From assembly GCA_016931515.1 (NCBI GenBank), contig JAFGEQ010000012.1, forward strand, positions 186,001 to 250,000: 64,000 bases of DNA. Direction: 5' to 3'. The notes beneath the pieces were generated by a model. It had not been told where the DNA came from, made no database searches, and saw nothing but the letters and a program-made list of their open reading frames with translations. Position numbers and translations under genes: made by a program. This stretch comes from a candidate division CSSED10-310 bacterium. Lineage in GTDB: Bacteria; CSSED10-310. Position 1 is the first letter of the stretch; the number at the start of each line of letters is the position of its first letter. Shown here one piece after another: positions 9,497 through 19,239 of this stretch.

Positions 9497-10932
9497 TCGG
9501 AATGGAACAACGCCTGCAGCTGAAGCTCGCAATGAAACTGGTGATGACTCCGAATCTGCAGCTGGCGATCAAGTTGCTGCAATTGAACAAAATGGAATTA
9601 ATTGAAGCGGTGAATGCTGAGCTTCAGGAGAATCCGACATTCGATCTGGAGGCGGTTTCGTCGGATCCAGTTACTGCCATTACTGAATCGCGCGAGATTG
9701 TTCGTACGGGATCCGACACTGTTTCGACGGACGGGATGACTGCACATGAAAAAACGACCATGGGAGAAATGGACTGGGACAGCTATTTCGACAATGGCGC
9801 GGATTATGGCACATTTTTCAGTGAGAAGAAGGAACCATTTGCGTATGAGAACATCATCCACCGGTCTCCGACACTTGCTGAACATCTGATGTGGCAATTA
9901 AGTCTGACGAAGGTTTCGAAAGAGTTGCAGGATGTAGCGGTCAAATTAATCGGAAATTTGAATGATGACGGATATCTGAGTATTTCGATAGAGGAGATGG
10001 CGGAACGGTGCAGGGTGGCAATCCCCGATGTGGAGCAGGCGTTGCAGATCATCCAGGAGTTCGACCCGGTGGGCGTGGGAGCCCGAAATCTGGAGGAATG
10101 TCTATTGATTCAGGTCCGTCAGGCTGAGTTCGATCATCACCGCTTGGCGGAAACGATCATCCGGGAACATCTGGCCCGCGTTGAGCGTAATTCGTTCAAG
10201 GAGATAGCGAAAATTCTCGATGTTGATATTCAAGAAGTTCTGGATGCTCTGGATTTTATCAGAACACTTGAACCGAAACCGGGACGGTCATTCAGCTCCA
10301 GTGTGACCCAATACATCCAGCCCGATGTTTACATTTATAAGATTGATGATGAATACCGTATTGTTCTGAATGAACAGGGGTTGCCCAAATTGAGAATAAA
10401 CAAGCTATACCAGCATTTTCGAGATAGTAAGGCCGATCAGGAAACACGGCAGTATGTGGAGCAGAAGTTCAGGAATGCGTTATGGCTGATCAAGAGTGTG
10501 GAGCAGCGGCAGAGAACGATTTACAGGGTTGCTGAAAGTATTTTGAAGTTTCAGAGAGCTTTTTTCGAGCGGGGAATTCATGAGTTGAGACCGCTGGTTT
10601 TGCGGGATGTGGCGGATGATATCGGAATGCACGAATCGACAGTCAGCCGAGTTTCAACCAATAAATATATGCACACACCCCAGGGGATTTTCGAGATAAA
10701 GTACTTTTTTCACAGTGGATTGAGTTCGTTGCATGGGGAGGACATATCCTCCATCCGAGTGAAAGAAATTATTAAAAACTACATTCTGAATGAAAATCCT
10801 GCATCGCCATTATCGGATCGCCAGATCATGGATCTGATACAGAAGCAGGGTATAACGATCGCGAGGAGAACCATTGCGAAGTATCGCGAGGAACTTAACA
10901 TTCCACCTTCAAATCGGCGCCGGAGTATTTGA
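9493..10932 (+). CDS. rpoN: RNA polymerase sigma-54 factor
   Basis: 479 residues. The N-terminal region I is glutamine/leucine-rich ([27 protein letters not shown]), which receives activator input; an acidic region II follows, then the core-binding domain and a C-terminal DNA-binding domain ending in the RpoN box [10 protein letters not shown] (457-466). It directs polymerase to -24/-12 promoters and needs an AAA+ activator; one such activator is encoded at 34835-36247. lptB-rpoN-hpf is a classical order. Confidence 0.97.
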   Translation: MIGMEQRLQLKLAMKLVMTPNLQLAIKLLQLNKMELIEAVNAELQENPTFDLEAVSSDPVTAITESREIVRTGSDTVSTDGMTAHEKTTMGEMDWDSYFDNGADYGTFFSEKKEPFAYENIIHRSPTLAEHLMWQLSLTKVSKELQDVAVKLIGNLNDDGYLSISIEEMAERCRVAIPDVEQALQIIQEFDPVGVGARNLEECLLIQVRQAEFDHHRLAETIIREHLARVERNSFKEIAKILDVDIQEVLDALDFIRTLEPKPGRSFSSSVTQYIQPDVYIYKIDDEYRIVLNEQGLPKLRINKLYQHFRDSKADQETRQYVEQKFRNALWLIKSVEQRQRTIYRVAESILKFQRAFFERGIHELRPLVLRDVADDIGMHESTVSRVSTNKYMHTPQGIFEIKYFFHSGLSSLHGEDISSIRVKEIIKNYILNENPASPLSDRQIMDLIQKQGITIARRTIAKYREELNIPPSNRRRSI

Positions 10933-11002
10933 GCTCACAGGAGTTCCGATGCAAAACCGGCTTTCAATAACCTCTTAGCACCATAGAGAAAGGGGAAAAA
11001 AT

Positions 11003-11575
11003 ATGCAGGTTACTTTTACAGCTCGCCACATGGAAGTTTCAGATTCTCTACGACAGCACACTCTTGAGAAAATGGACAAGCTTCAAAAGTACATGGATCT
11101 GATAGTTGATGCGGATGTGACGATGAGTGTCGAAAAGTATCGTCACAAGATCGAAGTAAAAATTAAGGGACAGAGTGGTCACGTGACGGGCACTGAAGTA
11201 TCCAATGACATGTATCAATCCATCGATCGCGTGTTTGATAAACTAGAAAAGCAGCTCAGAAGGCGAAAGGATCGTCGTATCAATCTGCATCGTTCCAAGT
11301 CTCGGGATGAGTTCCAGGATATCAATCCGGCGATTGCCCGGGACATCGAACCGGAGGGTGTAGACGCGTCGACGATTGTCTGGGAAGAGGTGATCGACGA
11401 AATTGTTGAGAGTGAGATTCTTGATACAAAGCCGATGTCGGCGGAGGAGGCGTTGCTTCAGTTCAAGTTACTTGAATCGGATTTTTATGTATTCAAGGAT
11501 GCCCACAGCGACAATGCTATCAACGTGATTTACAGACGTCATGACGGAAAAATCGGTTTAATCCGGACAACATAA
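11003..11575 (+). CDS. hpf: Ribosome hibernation promoting factor (long form)
   Basis: 190 residues. The N-terminal ~100 residues match the S30AE/RaiA fold (VTFTARHMEVSDSLRQHTLEKM, then basic LEKQLRRRKDR). The C-terminal ~60 residues (SAEEALLQFKLLESDFYVFKD...NVIYRRHDGKIGLI) form the dimerisation domain of long HPF, which pairs 70S ribosomes into inactive 100S dimers in stationary phase. A purine-rich ribosome-binding site (GAAAGGGGAAAA) precedes the ATG. Downstream of rpoN, as in many proteobacteria. Confidence 0.93.
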   Translation: MQVTFTARHMEVSDSLRQHTLEKMDKLQKYMDLIVDADVTMSVEKYRHKIEVKIKGQSGHVTGTEVSNDMYQSIDRVFDKLEKQLRRRKDRRINLHRSKSRDEFQDINPAIARDIEPEGVDASTIVWEEVIDEIVESEILDTKPMSAEEALLQFKLLESDFYVFKDAHSDNAINVIYRRHDGKIGLIRTT

Positions 11576-11607
11576 AGCGCTTTTTGCAGAGTCATTAATA
11601 AATTCGA

Positions 11608-11671
11608 TTGACAGGCACTGTTAGATTGTGTAAACAGCATATTTAGATATGTTGCTAAATCGTAATTTAGC
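11608..11671 (+). promoter_or_regulatory. metK upstream region: -35-like box and two inverted repeats
   Basis: A consensus TTGACA (11608-11613) has only a weak partner 17 nt on (TAAACA). Two dyads follow: CATAT-ttag-ATATG (11638-11651) and GCTAAAT-cgta-ATTTAGC (11654-11671). They could be operators or an mRNA hairpin; no known SAM-riboswitch core is visible. AGGAGA precedes the metK ATG. Confidence 0.4.
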
Positions 11672-11711
11672 GATCCAGTATCAATTTCACTCGTAAAAGG
11701 AGATATAACTT

Positions 11712-12863
11712 ATGGACAAAAAGAGGGATTTTCTGTTTTCTTCGGAATCGGTAACCGAAGGACATCCGGATAAAATCGCCGATCAAATCTCGGATGCAAT
11801 CCTCGATGAGATTATGAGGGCGGATCCGATGGGTCGTGTCGCCTGTGAAACCCTGGTTACAACCGGTTTGGCGTTTGTTGCCGGAGAGATTACCACGGAG
11901 ACCTATGTTGATATTCCGACTGTTGTCCGTGAGACAATTCGGGAGATCGGCTATGATCGGGCCAAGTACGGCTTCGATTGTTACACCTGTGCAGTCATCA
12001 GTTCTATTGACAAGCAATCACCTGATATCGCTCAAGGTGTCGATACCGGCGGCGCGGGGGACCAGGGATTGATGTTCGGCTTTGCTTCGAACGAAACCAG
12101 CGAATTTATGCCGACACCTATTGCGCTTGCTCACAGTCTGGTAGCCCGGATGACTGAAATCCGCAAATCCGGACTCGTCGATTATCTTCGACCCGATGGC
12201 AAATCGCAGGTTTCCATCCAATATGTCAATGGCAAGCCTGAGCGTGTTGAAGCTGTCGTCCTTGCATCACAGCACAGCGAGACTGTTTCAATCGATCATC
12301 TTCGTGAAGAATTGACAGAACTGGTTATTAAACATGTTGTGCCGGCGGAGATGCTGGACAAAAACACCAAGTTGCATATTAATGCCACAGGCAAATTCGT
12401 TGTCGGCGGACCCCAGGGTGATGCCGGTTTGACCGGGCGGAAAATTATTGTCGATACTTATGGCGGATGGGCTCCACATGGAGGTGGTGCGTTCTCCGGT
12501 AAAGATCCGACGAAGGTTGACAGGTCCGCTACCTATATGGCGCGATATATCGCCAAAAACCTTGTGGCCGCCGGAGTTGCCGATCAGGTGACCGTCCAGT
12601 TGGCGTATGCAATCGGTGTCGCTGATCCAGTCTCGATCTTTATCGATACTCATGGCGAAACCCGTTTTTCAATAAAAGAACTCGAAACAGCAGTACGGAA
12701 TATTTTTCCGCTGACGCCCAAAGGAATCATTGAACATCTTCAGTTAAGACGTCCGATATACAAAGCGACCGCTGCCTATGGTCACTTCGGACGAACCGGC
12801 GATACCTTCACCTGGGAGAAATTGGACAAAGTGAAGGACGTGAAATCCGCCCTTAAGCTGTAG
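11712..12863 (+). CDS. metK: S-adenosylmethionine synthetase
   Basis: 383 residues, the usual length. Makes SAM from methionine and ATP. N-terminal [17 protein letters not shown] (18-34) supplies ATP and magnesium contacts; [13 protein letters not shown] is the family signature near residue 115; [17 protein letters not shown] (~257-273) is the second signature. It stands alone between its own leader and a hairpin terminator. With ahcY nearby, the window encodes both sides of the SAM/SAH cycle. Confidence 0.97.
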   Translation: MDKKRDFLFSSESVTEGHPDKIADQISDAILDEIMRADPMGRVACETLVTTGLAFVAGEITTETYVDIPTVVRETIREIGYDRAKYGFDCYTCAVISSIDKQSPDIAQGVDTGGAGDQGLMFGFASNETSEFMPTPIALAHSLVARMTEIRKSGLVDYLRPDGKSQVSIQYVNGKPERVEAVVLASQHSETVSIDHLREELTELVIKHVVPAEMLDKNTKLHINATGKFVVGGPQGDAGLTGRKIIVDTYGGWAPHGGGAFSGKDPTKVDRSATYMARYIAKNLVAAGVADQVTVQLAYAIGVADPVSIFIDTHGETRFSIKELETAVRNIFPLTPKGIIEHLQLRRPIYKATAAYGHFGRTGDTFTWEKLDKVKDVKSALKL

Positions 12864-12909
12864 AATTCTCGGAACTATTTGTAGAAACATCGTTTTTCCG
12901 TGTAAGATT

Positions 12910-12947
12910 CAAGGAGTAAATTCTCAGGAATTTACTCCTTGTTCGTT
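12910..12947 (+). terminator. Hairpin terminator after metK (poor U tract)
   Basis: A perfect 13-bp stem CAAGGAGTAAATT / AATTTACTCCTTG with a 6-nt loop, followed by TTCGTTTCG. The stem is strong but the T run is interrupted. The same stem contains an AGGAG that would be hidden in the hairpin; the real ribosome-binding site of the next gene (GGAGG) lies just after it. Confidence 0.55.
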
Positions 12948-12959
12948 TCGGAGGTAAAA

Positions 12960-15170
12960 ATGAAACCATTGAATATTCTCTTTCTGTGGCACATGCATCA
13001 ACCCCTGTATCGTGTCAAAGATTCCGAATCATTCCGCCTGCCATGGGTTCGATTGCACGGGACCAAAGACTACCTGGGAATGGTTGAACTTGCTTCCGAA
13101 TCTCCAGCCTATCGGATGACTTTCAATTTTACTCCTGTTCTGTGGGATCAACTCGATGCGTATATCTCCGGCGCAACAGATCGCGAGATTGATGTGGCGG
13201 TAAAACCCGCCGAATCATTGTCATTGACCGAACGCCAATTCCTCCTATCCAGAATGTTCACAGGCAACCCCGTCTCGCTCATTAACCCCTTTCCGAGATA
13301 CGCTGAATTATATGACCGTTTCGGGCGTGGAGGAGAAGACGCTGCGCATCGAATGACTGAAAAGGATATTACCGATCTTGTCGTATGGCGGCTCCTGGCT
13401 TGGATTTATCCCCCAATTCGTCAATCAAATCCTTCGATTGCAGGGCTTATGGAGAAGGGATCAGGGTTTACTGAAAGTGAGAAAATAACACTGATTGAAG
13501 ACATACGTCATCTTCTTGGACAATTGAAATCTAAATATATCATTTTGGAGCAGATCGGACAAATCGATGTCAGTACAACTCCTTATTATCACCCGATCCT
13601 CCCGGTTCTTCTGGATTCTGATGTGGCAAGGGAAAGCGCCGGTTTTAAAGGTGATTTCCCAATCCGTTTTCAATACAAACTCGATGCGGAATGGCATGTG
13701 GATAACGCATTGGAACGCCATCGTTCCATTTTTTCTGCAGAACCCTCGGGTATGTGGCCGGCTGAAGGGTCGGTATCGATGGCCGCAGTCGAACTCTTCG
13801 CATCGAAGGGTATTCGCTGGATCGCATCCGATGAAGCGATTGTCGAAGCAACGCTGAATCAGTCAGTCAACCGGGATTCTCTTGGGTTTTCACGTAATCC
13901 GGGGTTAATTTATCAGCCATATATGGTTGAGTCATCCGGTGGAAATATCGCGATGTTCTTCAGAGATCACTATTTATCCGATCTGATAGGATTCGATTAC
14001 CAGTCCGTCAATCAGAATCAGGCACTGTCGGATTTTATCAATCGGCTTAAGTTTATCCGAGACAACACGCAATCTTTGGCAGTCGATCCATGTGTTGCGA
14101 TTATTCTGGATGGAGAGAATGCCTGGGAACATTATCCTGATACCGGGTTCCCGTTTTTAAGACGACTTTTTCAGGCTATTGTCGATGAACCCGGGCTGCA
14201 CTTGGAAACAATGACAGCATATCTTAACCGGATAGAAGACAGAGTCGACCAACTTCCCAGATTAAATATTTTGAAGCCAGGATCATGGATAAACGGAGAT
14301 TTCAGTATTTGGATTGGACAGGAGGAGGAAAACAGGGCCTGGCAATACATCTCAGATTTGAATGAAGCAATAAATTCAACTGCATCATCAGGCACTTCAA
14401 CGGATGATCGACTTGCTAAATCCAGACTTTGCATCAGAAAAGCGCAAGGAAGTGATGCATTCTGGTGGTTTGGTGATGTTCATTATACTACTGAAAAGCA
14501 GGAATTCGATGCGCTTTTCCGGGATAATCTGATTAATGGTTACGAGGAAGCGGAACTAATTCCACCCAAAATGTTATTCATGCCCATTAGCAGTGCAGGA
14601 GCAGCGACAGGAAATGTTAACTATCCTAAAAATTTGATTTCGCCACGCATTGATGGAGACATTAAAAGCTATTTTGACTGGTACGGATGTGGATCAGTTT
14701 CTTTTCGTAGTCATTTTTCAGCCATGCATGCTGTTTCTGAGAAACCTGTCTTTAATGAACTAAAATTTGGTTTTGATTTGAAAAATCTTTATTTACGACT
14801 GGATCCCGGTTCAGGGATTGAAAGTCAGGAAAATGGTATCCGAGTCGATTTGATCTTCAATAATTCGTCTATTGCTACTGACTTGAGCATTTCACTTACT
14901 CAATCGGTAGAAAAGCCAGGAGTTTATAAGATTGAAACAATCAGTCATTTGTCGGAATCAGCTGTATCGAAGGATATTGCTGCAGCATTCGATCGGATTC
15001 TGGAGATTTCCATTCCGTTTGAAACATTACATCTGGCTGCCGATCAGAAAGTTAGCTTTCATATTGAAATCTGGTCGATGGATCGTATGACGGGACGTTT
15101 GCCGGATTTGACGGAGATCGAGTTTTTCATACCGACTAAAGACTATGACAGCATATTGTGGCGAGTATAG
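12960..15170 (+). CDS. Glycoside hydrolase family 57 protein
   Basis: 736 residues from ATG 12960, chosen because TCGGAGG lies 6 nt upstream. The N-terminus ILFLWHMHQPLYR carries the conserved H.HQP of GH57; GMWPAEGSVSMAAVELF (around residue 263) and IRWIASDEAI are the later GH57 blocks, and ILDGENAWEHYPDTG (~390) is the usual D.EN..E region. GH57 enzymes act on alpha-glucans (amylase, amylopullulanase, 4-alpha-glucanotransferase). The C-terminal ~200 residues (FNELKFGFDLKNLYLRLDPG) look like a beta-sandwich. No signal peptide, so it probably works on cytoplasmic glycogen. Confidence 0.88.
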   Translation: MKPLNILFLWHMHQPLYRVKDSESFRLPWVRLHGTKDYLGMVELASESPAYRMTFNFTPVLWDQLDAYISGATDREIDVAVKPAESLSLTERQFLLSRMFTGNPVSLINPFPRYAELYDRFGRGGEDAAHRMTEKDITDLVVWRLLAWIYPPIRQSNPSIAGLMEKGSGFTESEKITLIEDIRHLLGQLKSKYIILEQIGQIDVSTTPYYHPILPVLLDSDVARESAGFKGDFPIRFQYKLDAEWHVDNALERHRSIFSAEPSGMWPAEGSVSMAAVELFASKGIRWIASDEAIVEATLNQSVNRDSLGFSRNPGLIYQPYMVESSGGNIAMFFRDHYLSDLIGFDYQSVNQNQALSDFINRLKFIRDNTQSLAVDPCVAIILDGENAWEHYPDTGFPFLRRLFQAIVDEPGLHLETMTAYLNRIEDRVDQLPRLNILKPGSWINGDFSIWIGQEEENRAWQYISDLNEAINSTASSGTSTDDRLAKSRLCIRKAQGSDAFWWFGDVHYTTEKQEFDALFRDNLINGYEEAELIPPKMLFMPISSAGAATGNVNYPKNLISPRIDGDIKSYFDWYGCGSVSFRSHFSAMHAVSEKPVFNELKFGFDLKNLYLRLDPGSGIESQENGIRVDLIFNNSSIATDLSISLTQSVEKPGVYKIETISHLSESAVSKDIAAAFDRILEISIPFETLHLAADQKVSFHIEIWSMDRMTGRLPDLTEIEFFIPTKDYDSILWRV

Positions 15171-15370
15171 GTGGAGTTGACAGGATTGATTGAACAGAGG
15201 GGTAGCAGAGCCCAATCCTGGATGCCGAATTAGTAAAACAACCCATAACATATTGATTAATATGTATTTTAACCACATCTCATCGCCCAATATTAATGTC
15301 CGATAAGATATATTATGTTACGTTGGATATCAGCTGTCCGCTATTTCTGCCCAATCGCATTAATCGGTAC

Positions 15371-15408
15371 AAATAAAAACCGGTCTGGGGTTCTATTCCC
15401 CAAACCGG
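15371..15408 (-). terminator. Terminator after ahcY (minus strand)
   Basis: CCGGT(T)TGGGG...CCCC(A)ACCGG-type stem at 15379-15408; read on the minus strand it runs into TTTTTATTT. It lies between the converging GH57 and ahcY genes and could also slow plus-strand transcription. The rest of this 286-nt gap shows no gene. Confidence 0.75.
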
Positions 15409-15456
15409 CCCTGTTTTAAAAATTTCAGACGTCTATTTAACGGACTGGCTCACTTA

Positions 15457-16722
15457 TCATGTTCCGGACGAATAATCTGTAATATAGGCAATCTGGTCAT
15501 CTGTTAATGCATCAATCGATATACCGATCGTTTCAAGTTTTATTCGGGCAATGCGTTGATCCAGCTCCTGCGGAAGTTCATAAACCGTTCTCTGGAGCGA
15601 TTTACCTCTCGTTGCCATCTCGACTAACGCCATTAATTGATTCGCGAAGCTCATGTCCATAACTTCACTCGGGTGACCTTCCGCCGCTGCCAAATTTACC
15701 AAACGCCCCTTGGCCAACAGGTAGATCCGATTCCCATTCTGCAAAGTATACTCCTGACAGTTCGGCCGGATCTCGATACATGATTTTGATATCTTCTCAA
15801 GGTCAGGGATTCTTATCTCGCAATCATAATGACCTGTGTTGCAGACTATCGCACCATCCTTCATTACTTCAAAATGCCTGCCGACAAGAACATCTTTCAT
15901 TCCGGTCGCCGTTATGAATATATCTCCGATCGAAGCCGCTTCATCCATCTTCATTACCCTGAAACCTTCAAGTGTCGCTTTCAAAGCTGCTGTCGGTTTA
16001 ATTTCAGTGCAGATAACATTGGCTCCCATCCCCTTGGCCCGCATAGCGCAACCCTTCCCACAATGACCGAAGCCTGCCACAACAAAGTTCTTCCCCGCAA
16101 TTAACACGGATGTTGCTCGAAGAATTCCATCCAGAGAACTCTGTCCGGTGCCGTACACATTATCGAAATCCCATTTCGTTTCCGCATCATTGACGGCAAA
16201 AATCGGGTAAAGTAACTTACCGTCCGCCGCCATTGCACGGATCCGATGAACACCTGTCGTCGTCTCTTCCGTTCCACCTATCACGTTCTCCGCCAATTGC
16301 GGAAACCTGTTATGAATTGTAAATATCAGGTCCGCACCATCATCCAATGTCAAAGTTGGTTTAAAATCCAACGTCCTCTCAATCGCCCAGTAAAACTCCT
16401 GAACACTCATGCCATGCCATGCATAGATCGATATTCCATTAGCAGCCAGCGCTGCGGCTACATCATCCTGAGTTGACAGTGGATTGCATCCCGACCACGA
16501 TACCTCCGCACCGGCAGCCCGCAGCGTCTCAACCAGAACACCCGTCTCCTTCGTCACATGCAGACAGCCGGCAATTCGTTGACCGGTTAACGGCTTGGTC
16601 TTACTGAATTCCTCCCGCAAATGCATCAACACCGGCATCCTTGCCTCTGCCCAGTTCAATTTCATTCGACCCTGCTGCGCAAGGTCCAGATTGGATACTT
16701 TGTAGTTTTCCTTCATTTCCAT
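15457..16722 (-). CDS. ahcY: Adenosylhomocysteinase
   Basis: 421 residues. Cleaves S-adenosylhomocysteine to homocysteine and adenosine using tightly bound NAD, relieving inhibition of methyltransferases. Substrate-domain motifs include CLHVTKETGVLVETL; the NAD site is VVAGFGHCGKGCAMRAKGMGA. It is of the shorter type without the ~40-residue insertion of the longer bacterial/eukaryotic form, and ends in the simpler DQIAYITDY tail. It lies 24 nt (from ATG to the preceding stop) behind an ArsR-methyltransferase gene and is probably co-transcribed with it. Confidence 0.96.
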   Translation of the reverse strand: MEMKENYKVSNLDLAQQGRMKLNWAEARMPVLMHLREEFSKTKPLTGQRIAGCLHVTKETGVLVETLRAAGAEVSWSGCNPLSTQDDVAAALAANGISIYAWHGMSVQEFYWAIERTLDFKPTLTLDDGADLIFTIHNRFPQLAENVIGGTEETTTGVHRIRAMAADGKLLYPIFAVNDAETKWDFDNVYGTGQSSLDGILRATSVLIAGKNFVVAGFGHCGKGCAMRAKGMGANVICTEIKPTAALKATLEGFRVMKMDEAASIGDIFITATGMKDVLVGRHFEVMKDGAIVCNTGHYDCEIRIPDLEKISKSCIEIRPNCQEYTLQNGNRIYLLAKGRLVNLAAAEGHPSEVMDMSFANQLMALVEMATRGKSLQRTVYELPQELDQRIARIKLETIGISIDALTDDQIAYITDYSSGT

Positions 16723-16746
16723 GATACTCCCCGTATATTTAATAGT

Positions 16747-17667
16747 TTATCTGATTCCAACAGCGACGATTAACTCGACGGTATTCTTTCCTCCCGGAAT
16801 CGGTCCAATCCGCACATCCGTGAATCCAGCCTCTTTCAGCCAGTTATTGAGATCCCTGGCTTCGAAACCCAACCAGAAATCAGCCATGTCGTCCCTGAAT
16901 TCCTCTTTCTCATGCTTATTAAAATCTACAATAATAATCCGCCCTCCAGGACTTAAAACCCGGTAAACTTCCTTGAAAATACTGTATGGTTCCGCCAGAT
17001 GATGCAGAACAAGATTGATCAAAACACCATCGACCTCTCCATCCCGCATCGGTAAATGCTCGATTGCTCCCAGTCGGAGATCAACAGATCCCTGAGTTAA
17101 CAGGTCTCGAAGATTTTCCCGGGCATGTTCCAGCATTTTTGTCGAATAATCCACTCCAATGATGAAAGGTATATGGGAACTCAGTTCCCTCATGACAACA
17201 CCCGGTCCGCATCCCAGATCAGCCAGATTACGAATACCGGACACGCTTTTCCGAACTTCTTCCAGGAACACATCCTGATCCAGAAACCGGGTGAGCAACG
17301 CCGACCAGTCCTGTCCGACCTGTGAAAAAAAAGAACGCGATTGAGACCGGCGCCACTCCAGGACCTCCTCCACGCATGAACAGAGAACCCGCCAATCCGA
17401 TTGTTCCTTACACCATTCAATCGTTAAATTGCTTATCAGTGCCGGATGACCTTTCAGATCAGACGATAAACGGTAGAAAACCCGCGCGCCATCCCGACGG
17501 TAATCCGCAATACCCGCATCATTCAGTATCTTAAGATGCCTTGATATTCGGCTCTGCCCCATACCTAAAACCCGGGTTATTTCCTGAACGGAGAATTCAC
17601 CCATGCTTAGAATGGCAACTATTTTCAAACGGGTTTCATCCGCTAATCCCTTGAAAAAATGAATCAT
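16747..17667 (-). CDS. ArsR-family regulator fused to a SAM methyltransferase (SahR-like)
   Basis: 306 residues from the ATG at 17667, which has AGGAG 7 nt upstream; a TTG start nine codons earlier is less likely. Residues 1-~75 form an ArsR winged helix (LADETRLKIVAIL, SVQEITRVLGMGQSRISRHLKIL). Residues ~148-260 form a class I methyltransferase with ADLGCGPG (149-156) and LHHLAEPYSIFKEVYRVLSPGG. This fusion next to ahcY is the arrangement known for some SahR regulators, which sense SAH and control methionine-cycle genes in Proteobacteria. No metal-binding CxCxD is visible in the HTH. Here the SahR role is inferred from architecture and neighbourhood. Confidence 0.75.
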   Translation of the reverse strand: MIHFFKGLADETRLKIVAILSMGEFSVQEITRVLGMGQSRISRHLKILNDAGIADYRRDGARVFYRLSSDLKGHPALISNLTIEWCKEQSDWRVLCSCVEEVLEWRRSQSRSFFSQVGQDWSALLTRFLDQDVFLEEVRKSVSGIRNLADLGCGPGVVMRELSSHIPFIIGVDYSTKMLEHARENLRDLLTQGSVDLRLGAIEHLPMRDGEVDGVLINLVLHHLAEPYSIFKEVYRVLSPGGRIIIVDFNKHEKEEFRDDMADFWLGFEARDLNNWLKEAGFTDVRIGPIPGGKNTVELIVAVGIR

Positions 17668-17677
17668 TCGATACTCC

Positions 17678-17701
17678 TGATGATAAGATATCAAATAATC
17701 A
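17678..17701 (-). promoter_or_regulatory. Imperfect 24-bp palindrome ahead of the SahR-like gene
   Basis: On the minus strand TGATTATTTGAT/ATCTTATCATCA is a dyad with 9 of 12 positions matched, centred on GATATC. It sits in the 50-nt gap after rarA and touches the ribosome-binding site of the ArsR-methyltransferase gene, so it is a candidate autoregulatory operator. Confidence 0.4.
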
Positions 17702-17717
17702 ACAAAAGCGGATATTA

Positions 17718-19091
17718 TTATGCCGTCTCAGGATTATCAACCTTTTTATTGATTTCCTGCTTGCGCTTCCTCCACCAGTCCATTCGTCGACCAATTTCAC
17801 GCTCGAAACCCAGTCGCTTCGGATGGTAAAACTCCTGTCCCGTCAATTCTTCCGGCAGGTAATCCTGCCCCGAAAATGCTCCGGGCATCTCATGATCATA
17901 GATATAATCACGACCATACCCCTCTGCTTTCAAGAAGCCAGTTGGTGCATTTCGTAGATGTAATGGAACCGGCAGATGATTCGTTTTGCGTGCACTTTCA
18001 AGAGCAGAATTCATGGCGGATTCCAGAGAATTGGATTTGGGTGCTGTCGCCAGGTAAACAGCTGCTTCGGCCAGTGCGAGTTCGCCTTCAGGATAACCCA
18101 GTATGCTATATGCTTCACGCGCGGCTAAAATTAATGGAAGTGCCTGCGGGTCTGCCAGTCCAACATCCTCACTGGCAATCCGTATCATCCGCCGAACAAT
18201 GTAGAGAGGGTCCTCTCCCCCATCCAACATCCTCGCCATCCAATACAAAGCCCCCTGAGGATCCGATCCGCGAATGCTTTTCTGAAACGCCGAGATCAGA
18301 TTAAAATGCTGTTCTCCGGATTTATCATAAAGAGCAGGGCGTGTTTGAAGAGCTTCATGCGCATGAGACAGATTTATCCGGTTGTCACCGGATTCATCAC
18401 TCAAACAGAGGTTCGCAGCAAATTCCAGTGTGTTTAGAGCGACTCGAGCATCTCCGCAAGAATGAGCAGTGACAGTATCCATCGCCGATGAATCGATCTG
18501 GAGTTTTCCATCTCCGATTCCCAGCGACTCATCTTGCAGAGCACGGGTAAGCAGGTGTTTCAGGGAGTCGATATCCAGAGCCTTCAGCGTAAAAATCCGG
18601 CAACGCGACAGGAGTGCCGGGATAACTTCAAAGGATGGATTTTCTGTAGTTGCGCCGATCAGGGTAATCGTTCCGTTCTCAACGTGCGGCAAGAATGCAT
18701 CTTGTTGAATTTTGTTAAATCGATGGATCTCATCGATGAACAGTATCGTCTGCTTACCATTGATACGCCGTGATTTTTCAGCAAATATAATTACTTCTCT
18801 AATTTGTTTGACACCTGATAGAACGGCAGAATACTCAATGAAAACCGCATTCATCTCTGATGAAATCAGACGGGCCAACGTGGTTTTTCCGGATCCTGGA
18901 GGGCCCCAGAAAATAAGAGATACAGGAATTCCCTTGACGATAATCCTGTGCAAAGCTCTTCCCGGACTCAACAGGTGATCCTGACCGACAACCTCTGCAA
19001 TGGTGCGAGGACGCATTCTATCGGCTAATGGCGGATGTGTGTTTCCCGATAACTGACTGTTTTTAAATGATAAATCATCGAAGAGCGGCAT
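17718..19091 (-). CDS. rarA: Replication-associated recombination protein RarA (MgsA)
   Basis: 457 residues. AAA+ ATPase of the clamp-loader family that acts at stalled replication forks. N-terminal [20 protein letters not shown], Walker [10 protein letters not shown] (63-71), Walker [20 protein letters not shown], sensor region [13 protein letters not shown] and arginine-finger context ALLSRCRIF. The C-terminal domain carries the family signatures [18 protein letters not shown] and [22 protein letters not shown] precedes the start. It is first in a probable transcript with the ArsR-methyltransferase and ahcY. Confidence 0.95.
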   Translation of the reverse strand: MPLFDDLSFKNSQLSGNTHPPLADRMRPRTIAEVVGQDHLLSPGRALHRIIVKGIPVSLIFWGPPGSGKTTLARLISSEMNAVFIEYSAVLSGVKQIREVIIFAEKSRRINGKQTILFIDEIHRFNKIQQDAFLPHVENGTITLIGATTENPSFEVIPALLSRCRIFTLKALDIDSLKHLLTRALQDESLGIGDGKLQIDSSAMDTVTAHSCGDARVALNTLEFAANLCLSDESGDNRINLSHAHEALQTRPALYDKSGEQHFNLISAFQKSIRGSDPQGALYWMARMLDGGEDPLYIVRRMIRIASEDVGLADPQALPLILAAREAYSILGYPEGELALAEAAVYLATAPKSNSLESAMNSALESARKTNHLPVPLHLRNAPTGFLKAEGYGRDYIYDHEMPGAFSGQDYLPEELTGQEFYHPKRLGFEREIGRRMDWWRKRKQEINKKVDNPETA

Positions 19092-19157
19092 TGGGTGTCC
19101 TCGTAATATTGTAAGAACCTCCCAGCTTATTTATATGAATTAACTCCGGCATACAAG

Positions 19158-19216
19158 CAAAAGGCGATCATCCGCCGCATGACGATCCTGATGATCGCCA
19201 TGCGGCATCAATCGCC
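19158..19216 (-). terminator. Long hairpin terminator after the beta-barrel gene
   Basis: GGCGAT..GCCGCATG pairs with CATGCGGC..ATCGCC, with an inner GATC stem; on the minus strand the hairpin is followed by TTTTGCTTG. About 54 nt long and nearly symmetrical, it lies between the barrel gene stop and rarA. Confidence 0.65.
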
Positions 19217-19239
19217 TGGCTGGATTGATCCGATTACGT

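Noticed and set aside
11576-11711. SAM riboswitch in front of metK
   Set aside because: The gap is short and the known SAM-I/II/III core motifs are not visible; only two simple dyads are seen.
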